Origin: Planotetraspora sp. A-T 1434
GTDB taxonomy: Bacteria > Actinomycetota > Actinomycetes > Streptosporangiales > Streptosporangiaceae
Length of the DNA stretch: 59,170 nucleotides
Reading direction: 5' to 3'
Assembly (NCBI RefSeq): GCF_025420585.1
Contig: NZ_JAOEGB010000038.1
Span: 1-59,170, forward strand
Shown here: positions 1 to 9,153 of the stretch, piece by piece
Layout: every line of letters begins with the position of its first letter
Position numbering within the stretch: position 1 is the first letter of the stretch
Made by a program: the position numbers and the translations under genes
Notes under the pieces: model-generated
Databases searched by the model: none
The model's input: only the letters and a program-made list of their open reading frames with translations
What the model was told of the DNA's origin: nothing

Positions 1-153
1 CTAGGTAGCCGCCCGTAGAACTCCGCGGCACTCACTCTCATGCCGCTGGTCGGGTGCTTGCCGGCTTGGGTGGTGAGGGGTCGTTCGGTTTCGTTGAGGT
101 GGGCGTCTTATCTCGGGTGGGCGGTTCGTGGCGGGTTTGGGGATACTGCGGGG

Positions 154-2727
154 ATGGGGTTGGTGGAGCGGGGAGCGGCGCTCGGGGCGCTGGAGGAGTT
201 CGCTGAGGAGGCCCGGCGGGGGGAGGGGCGGTTGGTCCTGGTCGGTGGAGAAGCGGGGGTGGGGAAGTCCGCGCTGGTGGAGAGGTTCCGGGAGCGGGTA
301 GGGGACGCGCGGTGGTCGTGGGGGATGTGCGACGGGGTGTTCGCGCGGAGGACGCTGGGGCCCTTGTTCGACATCTCCGCTCAACTGGGTGGCCGGCTTC
401 TTGAGGAGTGCCGGGACGGCGCGTCCAGGGAGGAGTTGTTCCGGGGGCTGCTGTGCGAGGTGGGCGGACGGGATCGCCTTGACGTCGTCGTCGTGGAGGA
501 CGTGCATTGGGCGGATGAGGGGACACTCGACCTGCTGGGCTTTCTCGGCCGGCGGTTGAGGGGAGCGGCGCTGCTGGTGATCGCGACCTACCGCGATGAG
601 GGAACGGAGGGCGACTTCCGGATCGCGTTGGGCGAACTGGCGGCCCTGCGGTCGACCCGGCGGATCGGCGTGCAGCCCCTGTCGGCGGACGGGGTGCGCC
701 TGCTGGCAGGATGCGGCGACACGAAGGCCGAGGCGTTGCACCGGCTGACGGGCGGCAATCCGTTCTATGTGACGGAGGTCGTGCGGTCCGGCATGTCGGA
801 GGTGCCGGGGTCGGCGCGGGACGTCGTCCTGGCCCGGGCGGCGTGCCTGGGGGACGCGGCCCGTGAGGTTCTCGACGTCGTGGCGCTGGGCGGCGTGCGC
901 GTCGATTATCCGGTCGCGGACGCGGTGGGCCTCACCAAGGTCTCAGCGGTGGACGAGGCCGTCGCGTCGGGGCTGCTCTCCGGAGACGGCGAGGGCCTGC
1001 GGTTCCGGCATGAGATCGCCCGCCTGGCGGTCCAGGGAGCCGTAGCCCCCCATCACGCACGGACGATCCACGCCCGGCTTCTGACGGCGCTGACCTCCCT
1101 GGGCTGCGACGACGACCCGCGGTTGGCCTTCCACGCCGAAGCGGCCGGGGACCGCGAGGCCGTCCTGCGGCACGCGACCGCAGCCGCTCGGCAGGCGGCA
1201 CGGCTGGCCGCCCACCGGGAGGCGGCGACGGAGTTCCGCCGCGCCCTGCGCTACGCGGACAGCGCCGACCCGGCCACCCGGGCCGGGCTGCACGAGGACC
1301 TGGCCGAGGAACTCGCGCTGCTCGATCAGTGGCAGGACGCCGCCGAGGAGAGTGAACGAGCCCTGGCCGACTGGCGTGCGGCCGGCGACGTCCGGAAGGA
1401 GGGCGACGCCCTGCGCAGGCTGTCGCGGATCCGGTGGAACATGTGCCACGGCGAGGTGACGACGCTGGAGGCAGCCGTCGCCATCCTCGAACCGCTCGGC
1501 CCCGGCGTCGAACTGGCCTGGGCTTACGCGACCTTCGCCAACCAGTTGATGCTGCTGTACGAGTTCGAGGCCGCCGAAGGCCTCGCACGGCGGGCCGAGG
1601 ACCTCGCCGGGCCGCTCGGGGCCACCGACGTCCTCAGCAGCGCTCTGAACACCGCGGCCGTGTGCGCCGAATCCCAGGACCGGGAGTGGGAGGCCGGAAT
1701 GGGCCGGGCGCTGCGGCTCGCCGTCGACGGCGGCCACCACGACCAGGCCGGACGCGCCTTCACCAACACGGTCTCGCTCCTCAGCGGCCGTCGCCGTTTC
1801 GCCGACGCCGAGCGCCACGTGAGGGAAGGGCTCGCCTACTGCGTCGAGCACGACATCACCACCTACGTGACGTGCCTGCGCGGCGAGCAGGCGACCGTCC
1901 TGGAACGCACCGGCCGCTGGGAGGAGTCATTGACGATCAGCGCCGGAATCCTCGCCACCGTCGACCGGTCGCCGTCCAACCGTCTGTGTACCTTGCGGCG
2001 GATCGGATCGGTTCTCTCCCGACGCGGCGAACCGGACGTCTGGCGGCACCTGGACGAGGCTGTGGAGCTGGCCGAACGCGCCGGAGAGCCGCAGCAGATC
2101 GTCTCGGTGCGGCTCACCCGCGCCGAAGCCTTCTGGCTGGAAAACAGGGTGGAGGAGGCGCGGCGTGAGGCGGAGCTCGCCCACAAGGCCGTCGAGTCGT
2201 CCGGGCCCTGGGAGCGCGGCGCGTCCGCTCTGTGGCTGCGGCGGACGGGGTCAGGCCGCGGACCACGCGCGGGGATCGCCGAACCGTATGGCAGGGAACT
2301 CGACGGCGACCTGACCGGCGCCGCACGCGCCTGGCAGGCGCTGGGCTGCCGCTACGACGCCGCGCTGGCCCTCTCCGGCGCCCCCGGCGAGACCGAGCTA
2401 CGTGACGCGCTGAAGATCCTCAACGCTCTCGGCGCCGTCCCCGCCGCCCGCATCGTCAGGCGGAAGCTGCGGGAACGCGGCGTCCGGTCGCTGCCCGCCG
2501 GGCCGCGTCCCGCCACCCGCGAGCATCCCTCCGGCCTGACCCTCCGCGAACGCGAGGTCCTCACCCTGCTCCGCGCCCGCCGCACCAACGCCGAGATCGC
2601 CGCCCAGCTGTTCATCTCCGTGAAGACGGCCGGCCACCACGTCTCGGCCATCCTCACCAAGCTGGGCGTCCCCAGCCGCCAGGCCGCCGCCGCCGAGGCC
2701 GCCCGCCTCGGCCTCGGCGACCCCTGA
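154..2727 (+). CDS. LAL-family LuxR transcriptional regulator (ATPase plus HTH)
   Basis: Large ATP-dependent transcriptional activator of the MalT/LAL type. It has an N-terminal AAA/NACHT-like ATPase with Walker A GGEAGVGKS at residues 31-39, then a Walker B-like stretch VVVVEDVHWADE. A long helical TPR-like middle follows, and the C-terminal LuxR helix-turn-helix begins near LTLREREVLTLL and contains NAEIAAQLFIS and VKTAGHHVSAIL. About 857 residues is usual for the family. The frame is open from position 40, but the ATG at 154 starts immediately before the conserved ATPase fold (MGLVERGAAL), so it is preferred. Such proteins usually respond to a small ligand and often activate local pathways; no target is evident. 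A strong hairpin follows the stop codon. Confidence 0.9.
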   Translation: MGLVERGAALGALEEFAEEARRGEGRLVLVGGEAGVGKSALVERFRERVGDARWSWGMCDGVFARRTLGPLFDISAQLGGRLLEECRDGASREELFRGLLCEVGGRDRLDVVVVEDVHWADEGTLDLLGFLGRRLRGAALLVIATYRDEGTEGDFRIALGELAALRSTRRIGVQPLSADGVRLLAGCGDTKAEALHRLTGGNPFYVTEVVRSGMSEVPGSARDVVLARAACLGDAAREVLDVVALGGVRVDYPVADAVGLTKVSAVDEAVASGLLSGDGEGLRFRHEIARLAVQGAVAPHHARTIHARLLTALTSLGCDDDPRLAFHAEAAGDREAVLRHATAAARQAARLAAHREAATEFRRALRYADSADPATRAGLHEDLAEELALLDQWQDAAEESERALADWRAAGDVRKEGDALRRLSRIRWNMCHGEVTTLEAAVAILEPLGPGVELAWAYATFANQLMLLYEFEAAEGLARRAEDLAGPLGATDVLSSALNTAAVCAESQDREWEAGMGRALRLAVDGGHHDQAGRAFTNTVSLLSGRRRFADAERHVREGLAYCVEHDITTYVTCLRGEQATVLERTGRWEESLTISAGILATVDRSPSNRLCTLRRIGSVLSRRGEPDVWRHLDEAVELAERAGEPQQIVSVRLTRAEAFWLENRVEEARREAELAHKAVESSGPWERGASALWLRRTGSGRGPRAGIAEPYGRELDGDLTGAARAWQALGCRYDAALALSGAPGETELRDALKILNALGAVPAARIVRRKLRERGVRSLPAGPRPATREHPSGLTLREREVLTLLRARRTNAEIAAQLFISVKTAGHHVSAILTKLGVPSRQAAAAEAARLGLGDP

Positions 2728-2733
2728 CACGGG

Positions 2734-2778
2734 ACGGCCGGTCCTCTCCCGACTCCCCAGTGGGAGAGGACCGGCCGT
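2734..2778. terminator. Bidirectional hairpin terminator
   Basis: Perfect 17-bp inverted repeat (arms 2734-2750 and 2762-2778, 11-nt loop) between two convergent genes. There is no U-tract, which is common in actinomycetes. Its placement suits it to stop transcription from both sides. Confidence 0.8.
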
Positions 2779-2790
2779 GCTCCCGTGGGT

Positions 2791-3345
2791 CTATCCCAGC
2801 CGCAGCGTCTGGGTCCGGTTGAAGAAGTCGGGCGTCCCCGGGCCGCAGAATTGGACGGTGACCAAGGTGTGGTCCTGCCCGGAGAGGTCGGCCGCGCCGA
2901 GGCACATGCCGGTGGACGCCTTGTTGCTCAGGTAGAAGTCGCCGTTCTCGAGCAGGCTGTTGATCCGCCAGACCTGGGTGGCCTCGCCGGAATCGCAGGT
3001 CTTCTGCCTGATGGCCGAGCCGTCGTCGCCGGGGAGGTACCAGCATTTGCCGCTGTTCCGGTTCTGCACGAGGTAGGTGTCGTCGCCCAGCGCGATGAAC
3101 TGGAACAGCTGCGCCGGGTTGCTGTTGCAGTGGTTGATCTGGAGAGCCGCCCCGTTTAACTTCGACGCGTTGATCACGTCCACGCACTTCGGCGACGTCG
3201 GGCTGATGTACGGCGGATACACCTCGTAGAAGACGCCCGGCGCGGGCAGCACATGGTTGGCAGCCAGCGCGGGCGAGGCCCCCACCCCGGCTCCCACCCC
3301 GGCCGCCAGCACCGCCATGAGCACCGACCCGATGAACTTCCGCAT
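2791..3345 (-). CDS. Secreted ricin-type beta-trefoil lectin protein
   Basis: A 184-residue exported protein. Residues 1-28 form a Sec signal peptide (charged MRK, hydrophobic Ala/Gly core, ASPALA cleavage site). The rest resembles a single ricin B-type trefoil. Three repeats begin near KCVDVINAS, GKCWYLPGDDG and GMCLGAADLSG, with QxW-like positions (QLFQF, TQVWRI) and paired cysteines. Carbohydrate binding outside the cell is the expected role. No catalytic domain is attached, so it is a stand-alone lectin. A GAGGGA ribosome site precedes the ATG. The gene is convergent with the LAL regulator. Confidence 0.85.
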   Translation of the reverse strand: MRKFIGSVLMAVLAAGVGAGVGASPALAANHVLPAPGVFYEVYPPYISPTSPKCVDVINASKLNGAALQINHCNSNPAQLFQFIALGDDTYLVQNRNSGKCWYLPGDDGSAIRQKTCDSGEATQVWRINSLLENGDFYLSNKASTGMCLGAADLSGQDHTLVTVQFCGPGTPDFFNRTQTLRLG

Positions 3346-3493
3346 CCCGATCCCTCTTCTCTTTCCCGGCGCCTACCGCGCCTCCTGCCGAGAAGTCTCG
3401 AATCGACCCCACTCCCGCCACATCGGGCGAACCTCCCTACCTACTCCCCACGATTCCCTACGCCCCTCCCCACCCGGGGACTGTAGAAATTTC

Positions 3494-3557
3494 GGCTCTA
3501 TCCCGTAATCGGTGGTGGCGTTGAGTGATCGTCATTGGAGCAGGATGCGGTGGCGCA
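3494..3557 (-). mobile_element. ISL3-family IS end, remnant (left copy)
   Basis: The 64 nt starting GGCTCTATCCCGTAATCGG match the end at 48046 in reverse complement with 4 mismatches. Read leftward, the inner part encodes LRHRILLQ and a stop, the conserved C-terminus of ISL3 transposases. It is therefore the terminal inverted repeat plus the last transposase codons; the rest of the element is absent to the right. It lies directly upstream of the epimerase gene and may have brought in or removed its promoter. Confidence 0.7.
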
Positions 3558-3696
3558 AACGCGTGCTTCTCACCACGTGAGGCTCACAAGGGGTCGTAAC
3601 GATCACGAGATGTGGGCCAGATCCAGTTTTCACGTGTCGCCGACAGTGCACGGCCACGTGCGTGTCGTCTCCGAGGGTGCGGACGAGAATGGAGCC

Positions 3697-4719
3697 GTGC
3701 GGATACTGATCCTGGGAGGCTCGTGGTTCGTCGGCCGCGTCATGGTGACCGACGCCGTACGGCGTGACTGGGAGGTTACCCTGTTCAATCGCGGACGCAG
3801 CGGCACCCCACCCCAAGGAGTGCACCACATCCGCGGTGACTGGGAATGCCCCGAGGATCTGGCAGAACTCCCCGCGCATGGGCCGTGGGACGTCGTCCTC
3901 GATGTGGCGGGCGCCGTACCCGCCCTGGTGCGCAACGCGGCACGGGCGCTGGCCGACAGCGTCGACCGCTATGTGTTCATGTCCACGATCTCGGCGTACC
4001 ACGACTGGCCGTACAGGCCCGTGGACGAGTCCTCCCCGCTGTGGGACGGCGACCCCGATCTCGACCCCGGCACCCGGCGATGGGATCCGGACGCGTACGG
4101 CCCGCTCAAGGTGGGCTGTGAGCTGGCGATCCGGCGAGAGTTCGCCGACAGCACACTCTTCATCCGGCCGCATGTCATCCTCGGCCCGGGTGAGTACGTG
4201 GGCCGGCTGCCATGGTGGTTACATCGGATAAGCCGCGGCGGCCAAGTGCTCGCCCCCGCCCCACCCGACCGGACCATCCAGCCGGTCGATGTCCGCGACG
4301 TCGCCCGCTTCACCCTCGACCTGATCAAGCGGCAAGCCACGGGGGTCTACAACATCGCCGCACCGATCGGCCGGGAGACCTACGGCGGCATGCTCCAGGC
4401 GTGCAGGCAGGCCACGACGTCAACCGCTGAGTTCGTGTGGGTGGAGGAGTCCTGGCTGGCCGAGCGCGGCGTGCTGGAGTGGACCGAGATCCCCCTTTGG
4501 CGGACCTGGCCCACCGCATGGGCCATGAACGCGGAAAAGGCCAGGGCGGCCGGGCTCGTCTGCCGCCCCCTGCATGAAACCGTCACGGACACCTGGGAGT
4601 GGCTGCAGGCAGGCGGAGCTCCGGTCGATCACGAGCGGTTCGCCGAACACGGGCTGAGCCCCGAGCGGGAGGCCGAGCTGCTGAAGGAATGGGCGGTCAG
4701 CCGGCCAGCTCCTCGGTAA
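3697..4719 (+). CDS. NAD-dependent epimerase/dehydratase (extended SDR)
   Basis: About 340 residues from the GTG at 3697. A Rossmann N-terminus VRILILGGSWFVGR carries a glycine-rich GGxxxxGR dinucleotide-binding motif, followed by LFNRGRSG, which suits NADP binding. Later parts show SDR features: the VFMSTISAYHD strand, RPHVILGPGEY, and QPVDVRDVARFTLDLI. A YxxxK active site is not obvious, so it may be a reductase-like or atypical SDR. The frame is open back to 3535, but that part includes an IS remnant (3494-3557) and shows no family similarity, so the internal GTG is preferred. The 3' end overlaps the convergent acetyltransferase by 23 nt. Confidence 0.8.
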   Translation: MRILILGGSWFVGRVMVTDAVRRDWEVTLFNRGRSGTPPQGVHHIRGDWECPEDLAELPAHGPWDVVLDVAGAVPALVRNAARALADSVDRYVFMSTISAYHDWPYRPVDESSPLWDGDPDLDPGTRRWDPDAYGPLKVGCELAIRREFADSTLFIRPHVILGPGEYVGRLPWWLHRISRGGQVLAPAPPDRTIQPVDVRDVARFTLDLIKRQATGVYNIAAPIGRETYGGMLQACRQATTSTAEFVWVEESWLAERGVLEWTEIPLWRTWPTAWAMNAEKARAAGLVCRPLHETVTDTWEWLQAGGAPVDHERFAEHGLSPEREAELLKEWAVSRPAPR

Positions 4720-5221
4720 ACATCCGGCTGAGCTCCTTGACGAATGCCCTGTTGATGGCCGGGTCACGACCATCGACATAACGCTCGGTCGGCTGGTAGC
4801 CGATCCCGGTATACAGGGCGAGCGCCGCGGTGTTGCGCATGCCGGTCTCCAGGATGGCGCGCTGCGCCCCGTTCCGCGCGGCATCGCGTTCCAGCTCGGT
4901 CAGGATCCGCTCCCCCAACCCAAGGCCACGAAGGTGGGGAACCGTGTACATCTTCTTCACCTCGACCGTCCGCGTCTGCTCGTCGAAGGTGCGGTAGCCA
5001 CCACAGGCAACCGCGAGACCGTCCAGGTAGCCGACGAGGAACAGGCCACGGGGCGGAAGGTAATACGCGGGGTCGGCTTCGGAGGGGTCGGCGTAGCCGT
5101 ACCGCTCCGTCTGGTCGTCGAACAGCGCGCGGACCAGCCGACGCGAGTCCGGGTGGTCGTAGGGGCGCGGGGACACGACGAAGCGGTCCGGGTCGAGCGA
5201 GTTGGTGGTGCGTGTCGTCAT
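4697..5221 (-). CDS. GNAT-family N-acetyltransferase
   Basis: A 174-residue acetyltransferase. Motif A is clear: VEVKKMYTVPHLRGLGLGE, where RGLGLG contacts the acetyl-CoA pyrophosphate, followed by the motif B helix (NTAALALYTGIGYQPTERY). The acceptor cannot be inferred. Its ATG overlaps the stop codon of the upstream regulator (ATGA at 5218-5221), so the two are translationally coupled and the regulator probably shares its mRNA. Confidence 0.85.
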   Translation of the reverse strand: MTTRTTNSLDPDRFVVSPRPYDHPDSRRLVRALFDDQTERYGYADPSEADPAYYLPPRGLFLVGYLDGLAVACGGYRTFDEQTRTVEVKKMYTVPHLRGLGLGERILTELERDAARNGAQRAILETGMRNTAALALYTGIGYQPTERYVDGRDPAINRAFVKELSRMFTEELAG

Positions 5222-6604
5222 ACGTGCGCGAGTGCCTTATCGAACTCGGGAAGGAATTCCGAGACTACCGGGGAACGGCTTCGCCGGGCGAAGTCCGGAC
5301 GCAGCCGCCGCAGGTAGGTGATTCCCCGGATCGACTGGACCTCGCTCAGCCGGGTGAGCGTGGCTCGTGCCGCTGCGACAGCCGGCTCCAGCTCGCCGCT
5401 CAGCAGGTGCGCCTTCGTCAGGAATGCGCCGTGCAGCAGTGCCGATCTGGGGTAGTCGGGCCGGGCGCCGACCTTCGAGATAGGGACGAGCAAGTCGATC
5501 GCCTCGCCGAGCAAGCGGTTGCGATACACGGTCATGTGCTCACCCAGTACGACGAGCGCTTGGCCGGCCTCCGCGATGAGCTGCTCGGGCTCCAGGTAGT
5601 ACAGGTACGTCGGAGCGCCGTCTGCGCAGGCCAGCAGCTCCCTCGCTTTCTCCGACGCGCGACGAAAGCCGGATAGGTCGCCGGCTGCCGCTGCCGCAGT
5701 GGCGACGCGGCCGGTGATTCTCGCCTGAAGGATCGGATCGCAGGGTGAGCACTGCTCTGCCGCCGAAGCGATGTGAACCGCCTCCTGGCCGTGCCCCGCG
5801 AAGGCCGAGATGTAGGCGAGCATGCCGATGGCGTTGGCCGCCCGGCCATGCTCGCCAAGCCCTCGGGCGACCCGCTCGCTGAGAAGCAGATATCGCTCGG
5901 CCCCACCGTACCGGTGCGCGTCGAAGTGCACCCATCCGACGAGTTGGGCGAGATCGGCGACGATGGTCATCAGCTCACGCCCGACGGCGGGCTCGTAGTC
6001 GGCGAACTGCACCAGGTCGAGGACGTTACGCAGTTCGCTGGTGACGTACCGAAGGCTGAGCGCGCCGCCGCCGTGCCGATCGTCGAGCTTGCGCAGGGCC
6101 TCGACATGCGCGCCGATCAGGCGTACCTGCATCGGCAGGACTCGCTCGCGGCCAGCGCGCCGGTGAGGACACGCTCGTCCGAAGCCCGTCGAGTACGGCT
6201 GCCGCCAGATCGGGGCCGGACGCTGCGGAAACGTCGGCGTGTTTCCCGGCGCTCAGCGTCGTCAGCTCGCTGAGCGATTGCAGCATGTCCTCGACGCTCC
6301 CGTCGTGGACCAGGCCGGAAGCTGCGGGCACCGTCCCGCGCCGTCGGCTGGGCCAGAGCTGATCCACCCGCACCGCATAGCCGAAGTGCTCGGAGAGCAC
6401 GGCGGCCACTACTGACGGAATCGGATCGTACGGCTTGTAACCGTGCCGTACCCACGCGTACGGCGCGGTGGGGTCGATGCGCCGTGAGCCGAGACCACGC
6501 TCTTGCAGCCACGCGTTGACGGCGGCCGCAAGCTGGCGCGGGTTCATACCGGCGCGCCGCAGAACCTCTGCCAGCGCCGTCCCCGGTTCTCGTCCCATCC
6601 GCAC
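5218..6604 (-). pseudogene. HTH/TPR-like regulator split by a frameshift
   Basis: Two overlapping frames form one protein of about 455 residues. The N-terminal part (6604 down to about 6190) has an HTH-like region, ERGLGSRRIDPTAPYAWVRHGYKP, typical of an actinomycete regulator family that starts with LARAVN-type helices. The C-terminal part (about 6175 down to 5218, entering through RAGRERVLPMQVRLIGAH) is the helical TPR-like half containing EALRKLDDRHGGG. The frame changes once between roughly 6130 and 6190. Either a base was lost in the genome or the assembly has an indel. It is coupled to the GNAT gene and divergent from the preQ0 operon. Confidence 0.7.
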
Positions 6605-6674
6605 CTCCCGTTCCGAAGCGACGGTAACCCCATGGTCACCTCTTGTGAACGCCTCAGCAGCCCGGAGCGCTCAC

Positions 6675-6718
6675 CTTCACGACCTTCACGGCGTGATCGG
6701 GAGCTTCACGACCTTCAC
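6675..6718. repeat. 15-bp direct repeat in a divergent promoter region
   Basis: CTTCACGACCTTCAC occurs at 6675-6689 and again at 6704-6718, start to start 29 bp. It lies in the 214-bp gap between the leftward regulator and the rightward ATPase/queC operon. Each copy contains a doubled TTCAC half-site. The spacing is close to three helical turns, which would suit an operator for a dimeric regulator, possibly the adjacent HTH/TPR protein. Confidence 0.5.
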
Positions 6719-6818
6719 CACCCACAACCGTTCACTCTTCGCTTCGGCCCTGGTCCACTGAGTGACGAAACGCAGCCGGTGAGCATCGGCCCGCCGAACA
6801 GACCCCCGGAGGTACGGC

Positions 6819-7370
6819 TTGGCACCCCCAGTCAGGCTCCACGACTACCGCGTGCTCGTGAAGGTCCTGCGGCCCGGGTCCGCCGCTCATCGGGCTCGGA
6901 CCGTCGTCCGCCATGTCCTCAAGGCGGCGGGTGTCGACGACGAGGGCGTGAGCGACGCCGAAAGCGCGGTGGCGGAGCTGGCGGCCAACGCCGAGACCCA
7001 CGCGCGCCGGCCGTACGAGCTGCGGATCGTCACCGTGGACGGTTTCCCGGCCTGGTGTGAGGTCGTCGACGGTGACGAGAACCTGGCCGACATCCCGAGG
7101 ATCCTGCGCGAGTTGCGCACCTCAGACCCGTTCACCCTCTGGCTGAGGGAGAGCGGCCGAGGCCTCCTCATGGTCCACCGGCTCTCGGCCGGGCGGTGCA
7201 GCGCCTACCTCACAAGGACGTACGCCACCGGCGTCCCGGGCAAGGCGGTCGCCTTCGCCCTGCCCACGAAGACCAGTCCACCTTCTGGTTCCCCCGTGCC
7301 GGAAGGCGGACTCCCCCCGGAGGCGGGCACCGTCACCAGTGCTCTCGTGCCGGTGCCCGCCTCCGTCTAA
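6819..7370 (+). CDS. RsbW-like HATPase (anti-sigma-factor-type ATP-binding protein)
   Basis: 183 residues resembling the single-domain serine-kinase ATPases (HATPase_c_2) abundant in actinomycetes. The N-box helix is DAESAVAELAANAETHA, and a degenerate G-box RESGRGLLMVHRLS supplies the glycines of the ATP lid. A TTG at 6819 is the start: a strong GGAGGT lies at 6808-6813 at ideal spacing and no better codon is close. The proline-rich tail from about residue 150 is poorly conserved. It begins only 21 nt before queC ends the gap, so it probably belongs to the same transcript and may regulate a sigma factor. Target unknown. Confidence 0.75.
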   Translation: MAPPVRLHDYRVLVKVLRPGSAAHRARTVVRHVLKAAGVDDEGVSDAESAVAELAANAETHARRPYELRIVTVDGFPAWCEVVDGDENLADIPRILRELRTSDPFTLWLRESGRGLLMVHRLSAGRCSAYLTRTYATGVPGKAVAFALPTKTSPPSGSPVPEGGLPPEAGTVTSALVPVPASV

Positions 7371-7391
7371 CCCGTCTCTCAGAGGACCTTT

Positions 7392-8111
7392 ATGAGCACA
7401 GACGAACGCCCGATCAGCCACGCCGTGGTCGTGGCCTCCGGCGGGCTGGACTCCACCACGCTGGCCTACTGGCTCACGGCGAAAGGCACGGCTCAGCTCA
7501 CCCTCCTCGGCGTCGACTATGGACAGCGCCATCGCGTCGAGCTGTCTTACCTGATCGGCACGGCCAAGGCGCTTGGCGCCGCCTACGTCCTGCTCGACCT
7601 GCCCGGCCTGGCCACCTTGATGGCGGGGTCCGCGCTTACCGACGCGCGCGTCCCAGTGCCGCAAGGCCACTACACGGATCTCTCCATGCGGGCCACGGTC
7701 GTGCCGAACCGCAACGCACTGTTCTTGGACCTCGCTGTCGCGCTCGCCGCGACCGCGAAGGCCGATGCGGTGGCGTTCGGTGCGCACGCGGGCGACCATC
7801 CGATCTATCCCGACTGCCGTCCCGGCTTCGTCCGGGCCTATCGGCGGATGTCGGCGAAGGCCACCGAGGGCTTCGTGGCGGACGGCTTCCAGGTCATGGC
7901 GCCGTTCATCGCGATGACAAAGGCGGAGATCGTAAGGCTCGGCGCGGACCTTCGGGTGCCCTTCGCGCACACCTGGTCCTGCTACCTGGGCGGGCGGCGG
8001 CATTGCGGGCGCTGCGGCACCTGTGTCGAGCGCAAGGAAGCCTTCTGCCTGGCCGGCGTGGCCGACCCGACCGACTACGACGATCCCTCGCCGGTGGCGT
8101 CATGCATGTGA
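7392..8111 (+). CDS. queC: 7-cyano-7-deazaguanine (preQ0) synthase QueC
   Basis: Converts 7-carboxy-7-deazaguanine to preQ0 with ammonia and ATP. The PP-loop ATP motif SGGLDSTT is at residues 16-23, and the expected VDYGQRHRVEL follows. The C-terminal zinc site is present (CYLGGRRHCGRCGTC). At 239 residues it is full length. AGAGGA lies just upstream of the ATG. The gene overlaps queD by 10 nt. This is the last of the three preQ0 steps encoded here; GTP cyclohydrolase I is not in the window and would have to come from elsewhere in the genome. Confidence 0.95.
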   Translation: MSTDERPISHAVVVASGGLDSTTLAYWLTAKGTAQLTLLGVDYGQRHRVELSYLIGTAKALGAAYVLLDLPGLATLMAGSALTDARVPVPQGHYTDLSMRATVVPNRNALFLDLAVALAATAKADAVAFGAHAGDHPIYPDCRPGFVRAYRRMSAKATEGFVADGFQVMAPFIAMTKAEIVRLGADLRVPFAHTWSCYLGGRRHCGRCGTCVERKEAFCLAGVADPTDYDDPSPVASCM

Positions 8112-8473
8112 TCGCGAAGAGGTTTCACTTCAGCGCTAGCCATCGGCTGGAGCTACTGCCAGAGGGTCACCCGTGCCGGCGATTGCACGGCCACAACTAC
8201 ACGGTGGAGATCCAGCTCGCCGCCGACGAGCTCGACGACGTCGGCTTCGTCGCGGACTTCGGCGAACTCGATGTCGTACGGGAATTCCTGCGGGACTCCT
8301 ACGACCATCGGCATCTCAACGACGTACTCGACGGGCCGCCGACCTCCGAGCGGCTCGCCCAGGTGATCCACGCGTGGTGCGTCGCCAACCTGCGCGTCGC
8401 GCCTCTCCTGTACGCGGTCAGAGTCGCTGAGACCGACTCAACCTGGGCGGAGTACCGCGGAGGCTCGGCGTGA
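8102..8473 (+). CDS. queD: 6-carboxy-5,6,7,8-tetrahydropterin synthase QueD
   Basis: Converts 7,8-dihydroneopterin triphosphate to 6-carboxytetrahydropterin. The zinc ligands are His14 (FSASHRL) and His29/His31 (LHGHNY), and the catalytic Cys25 sits in EGHPCRRLHGHN. At 123 residues it is normal length. The ATG at 8102 lies inside the end of queC and starts the conserved MHVIAKRFHFSASH. Its stop overlaps the queE GTG (GTGA), so the three genes are translationally coupled. Confidence 0.93.
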   Translation: MHVIAKRFHFSASHRLELLPEGHPCRRLHGHNYTVEIQLAADELDDVGFVADFGELDVVREFLRDSYDHRHLNDVLDGPPTSERLAQVIHAWCVANLRVAPLLYAVRVAETDSTWAEYRGGSA

Positions 8474-9153
8474 ACCTTCTCGTCACCGAGATCTTCGGAC
8501 CCACCTTCCAGGGCGAGGGGCCGTCGACCGGCCAGCAGGCCGCGTTCCTGCGCCTGAGCAGGTGCAATCTGACCTGCACGTGGTGTGACACCCCGGAGAC
8601 GTGGGACACCAGCCGGTTCGATCTCGCCAGCATGACGCGTCGCATGACCGAGTCGGAAGTGCTGCACGAACTGCTGGCCGTTCCCGCGCCGCTGGTTGTC
8701 GTCACCGGCGGCGAGCCGTTGCTGCAGCAGGACCGGCTCGTCTGGCTCGCCGACATGCTTCGCGCCAATGAGCGGCGGGTCGAGATCGAGACGAACGGCA
8801 CCATCGTGCCCGTGTCCGGGCTCCTCGCGGCGGTCAAGCACTGGAACGTCTCACCCAAGCTGGCCTCCTCGGGCGTGCCGTACGGCAAGCGGATCAATCC
8901 GGAGGCTCTTCGGGCGCTCAACAGCTCGCACCGTGCGGTCTTCAAGTTCGTCGTCGAGGGCCCCACGGACCTGGAGGACGTCGCCGAGCTGGAGGCCGAG
9001 TACGGCCTCGCGCCGATTTGGGTGATGCCTCAGGCGACGACGCCGACCGCGGTGACGGCGGTCATGAGGGAGATCGCAAACGAGACGCTGACGCGGGGCT
9101 GGAACCTGAGCACCCGGCTGCACATCCTGCTGGAGGACACCGATGTCCGCTAA
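8470..9153 (+). CDS. queE: 7-carboxy-7-deazaguanine synthase QueE (radical SAM)
   Basis: Radical SAM ring-contraction enzyme that makes 7-carboxy-7-deazaguanine. It opens with MNLLVTEIFGPTFQGEG, the canonical QueE N-terminus. The [4Fe-4S] cysteines are Cys32, Cys36 and Cys39 in RCNLTCTWCDTP, and VVVTGGEPLLQ is the SAM-binding GGEP motif. GTG start at 8470. At 227 residues it is full length. The last codons overlap the reverse transcriptase start by 11 nt, which ties that gene to the preQ0 pathway. Confidence 0.93.
   Translation: MNLLVTEIFGPTFQGEGPSTGQQAAFLRLSRCNLTCTWCDTPETWDTSRFDLASMTRRMTESEVLHELLAVPAPLVVVTGGEPLLQQDRLVWLADMLRANERRVEIETNGTIVPVSGLLAAVKHWNVSPKLASSGVPYGKRINPEALRALNSSHRAVFKFVVEGPTDLEDVAELEAEYGLAPIWVMPQATTPTAVTAVMREIANETLTRGWNLSTRLHILLEDTDVR

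Noticed and set aside
932-1851. Long minus-strand ORFs opposite the LAL regulator
   Set aside because: Shadow frames of high-GC coding sequence; no ribosome sites or family similarity.
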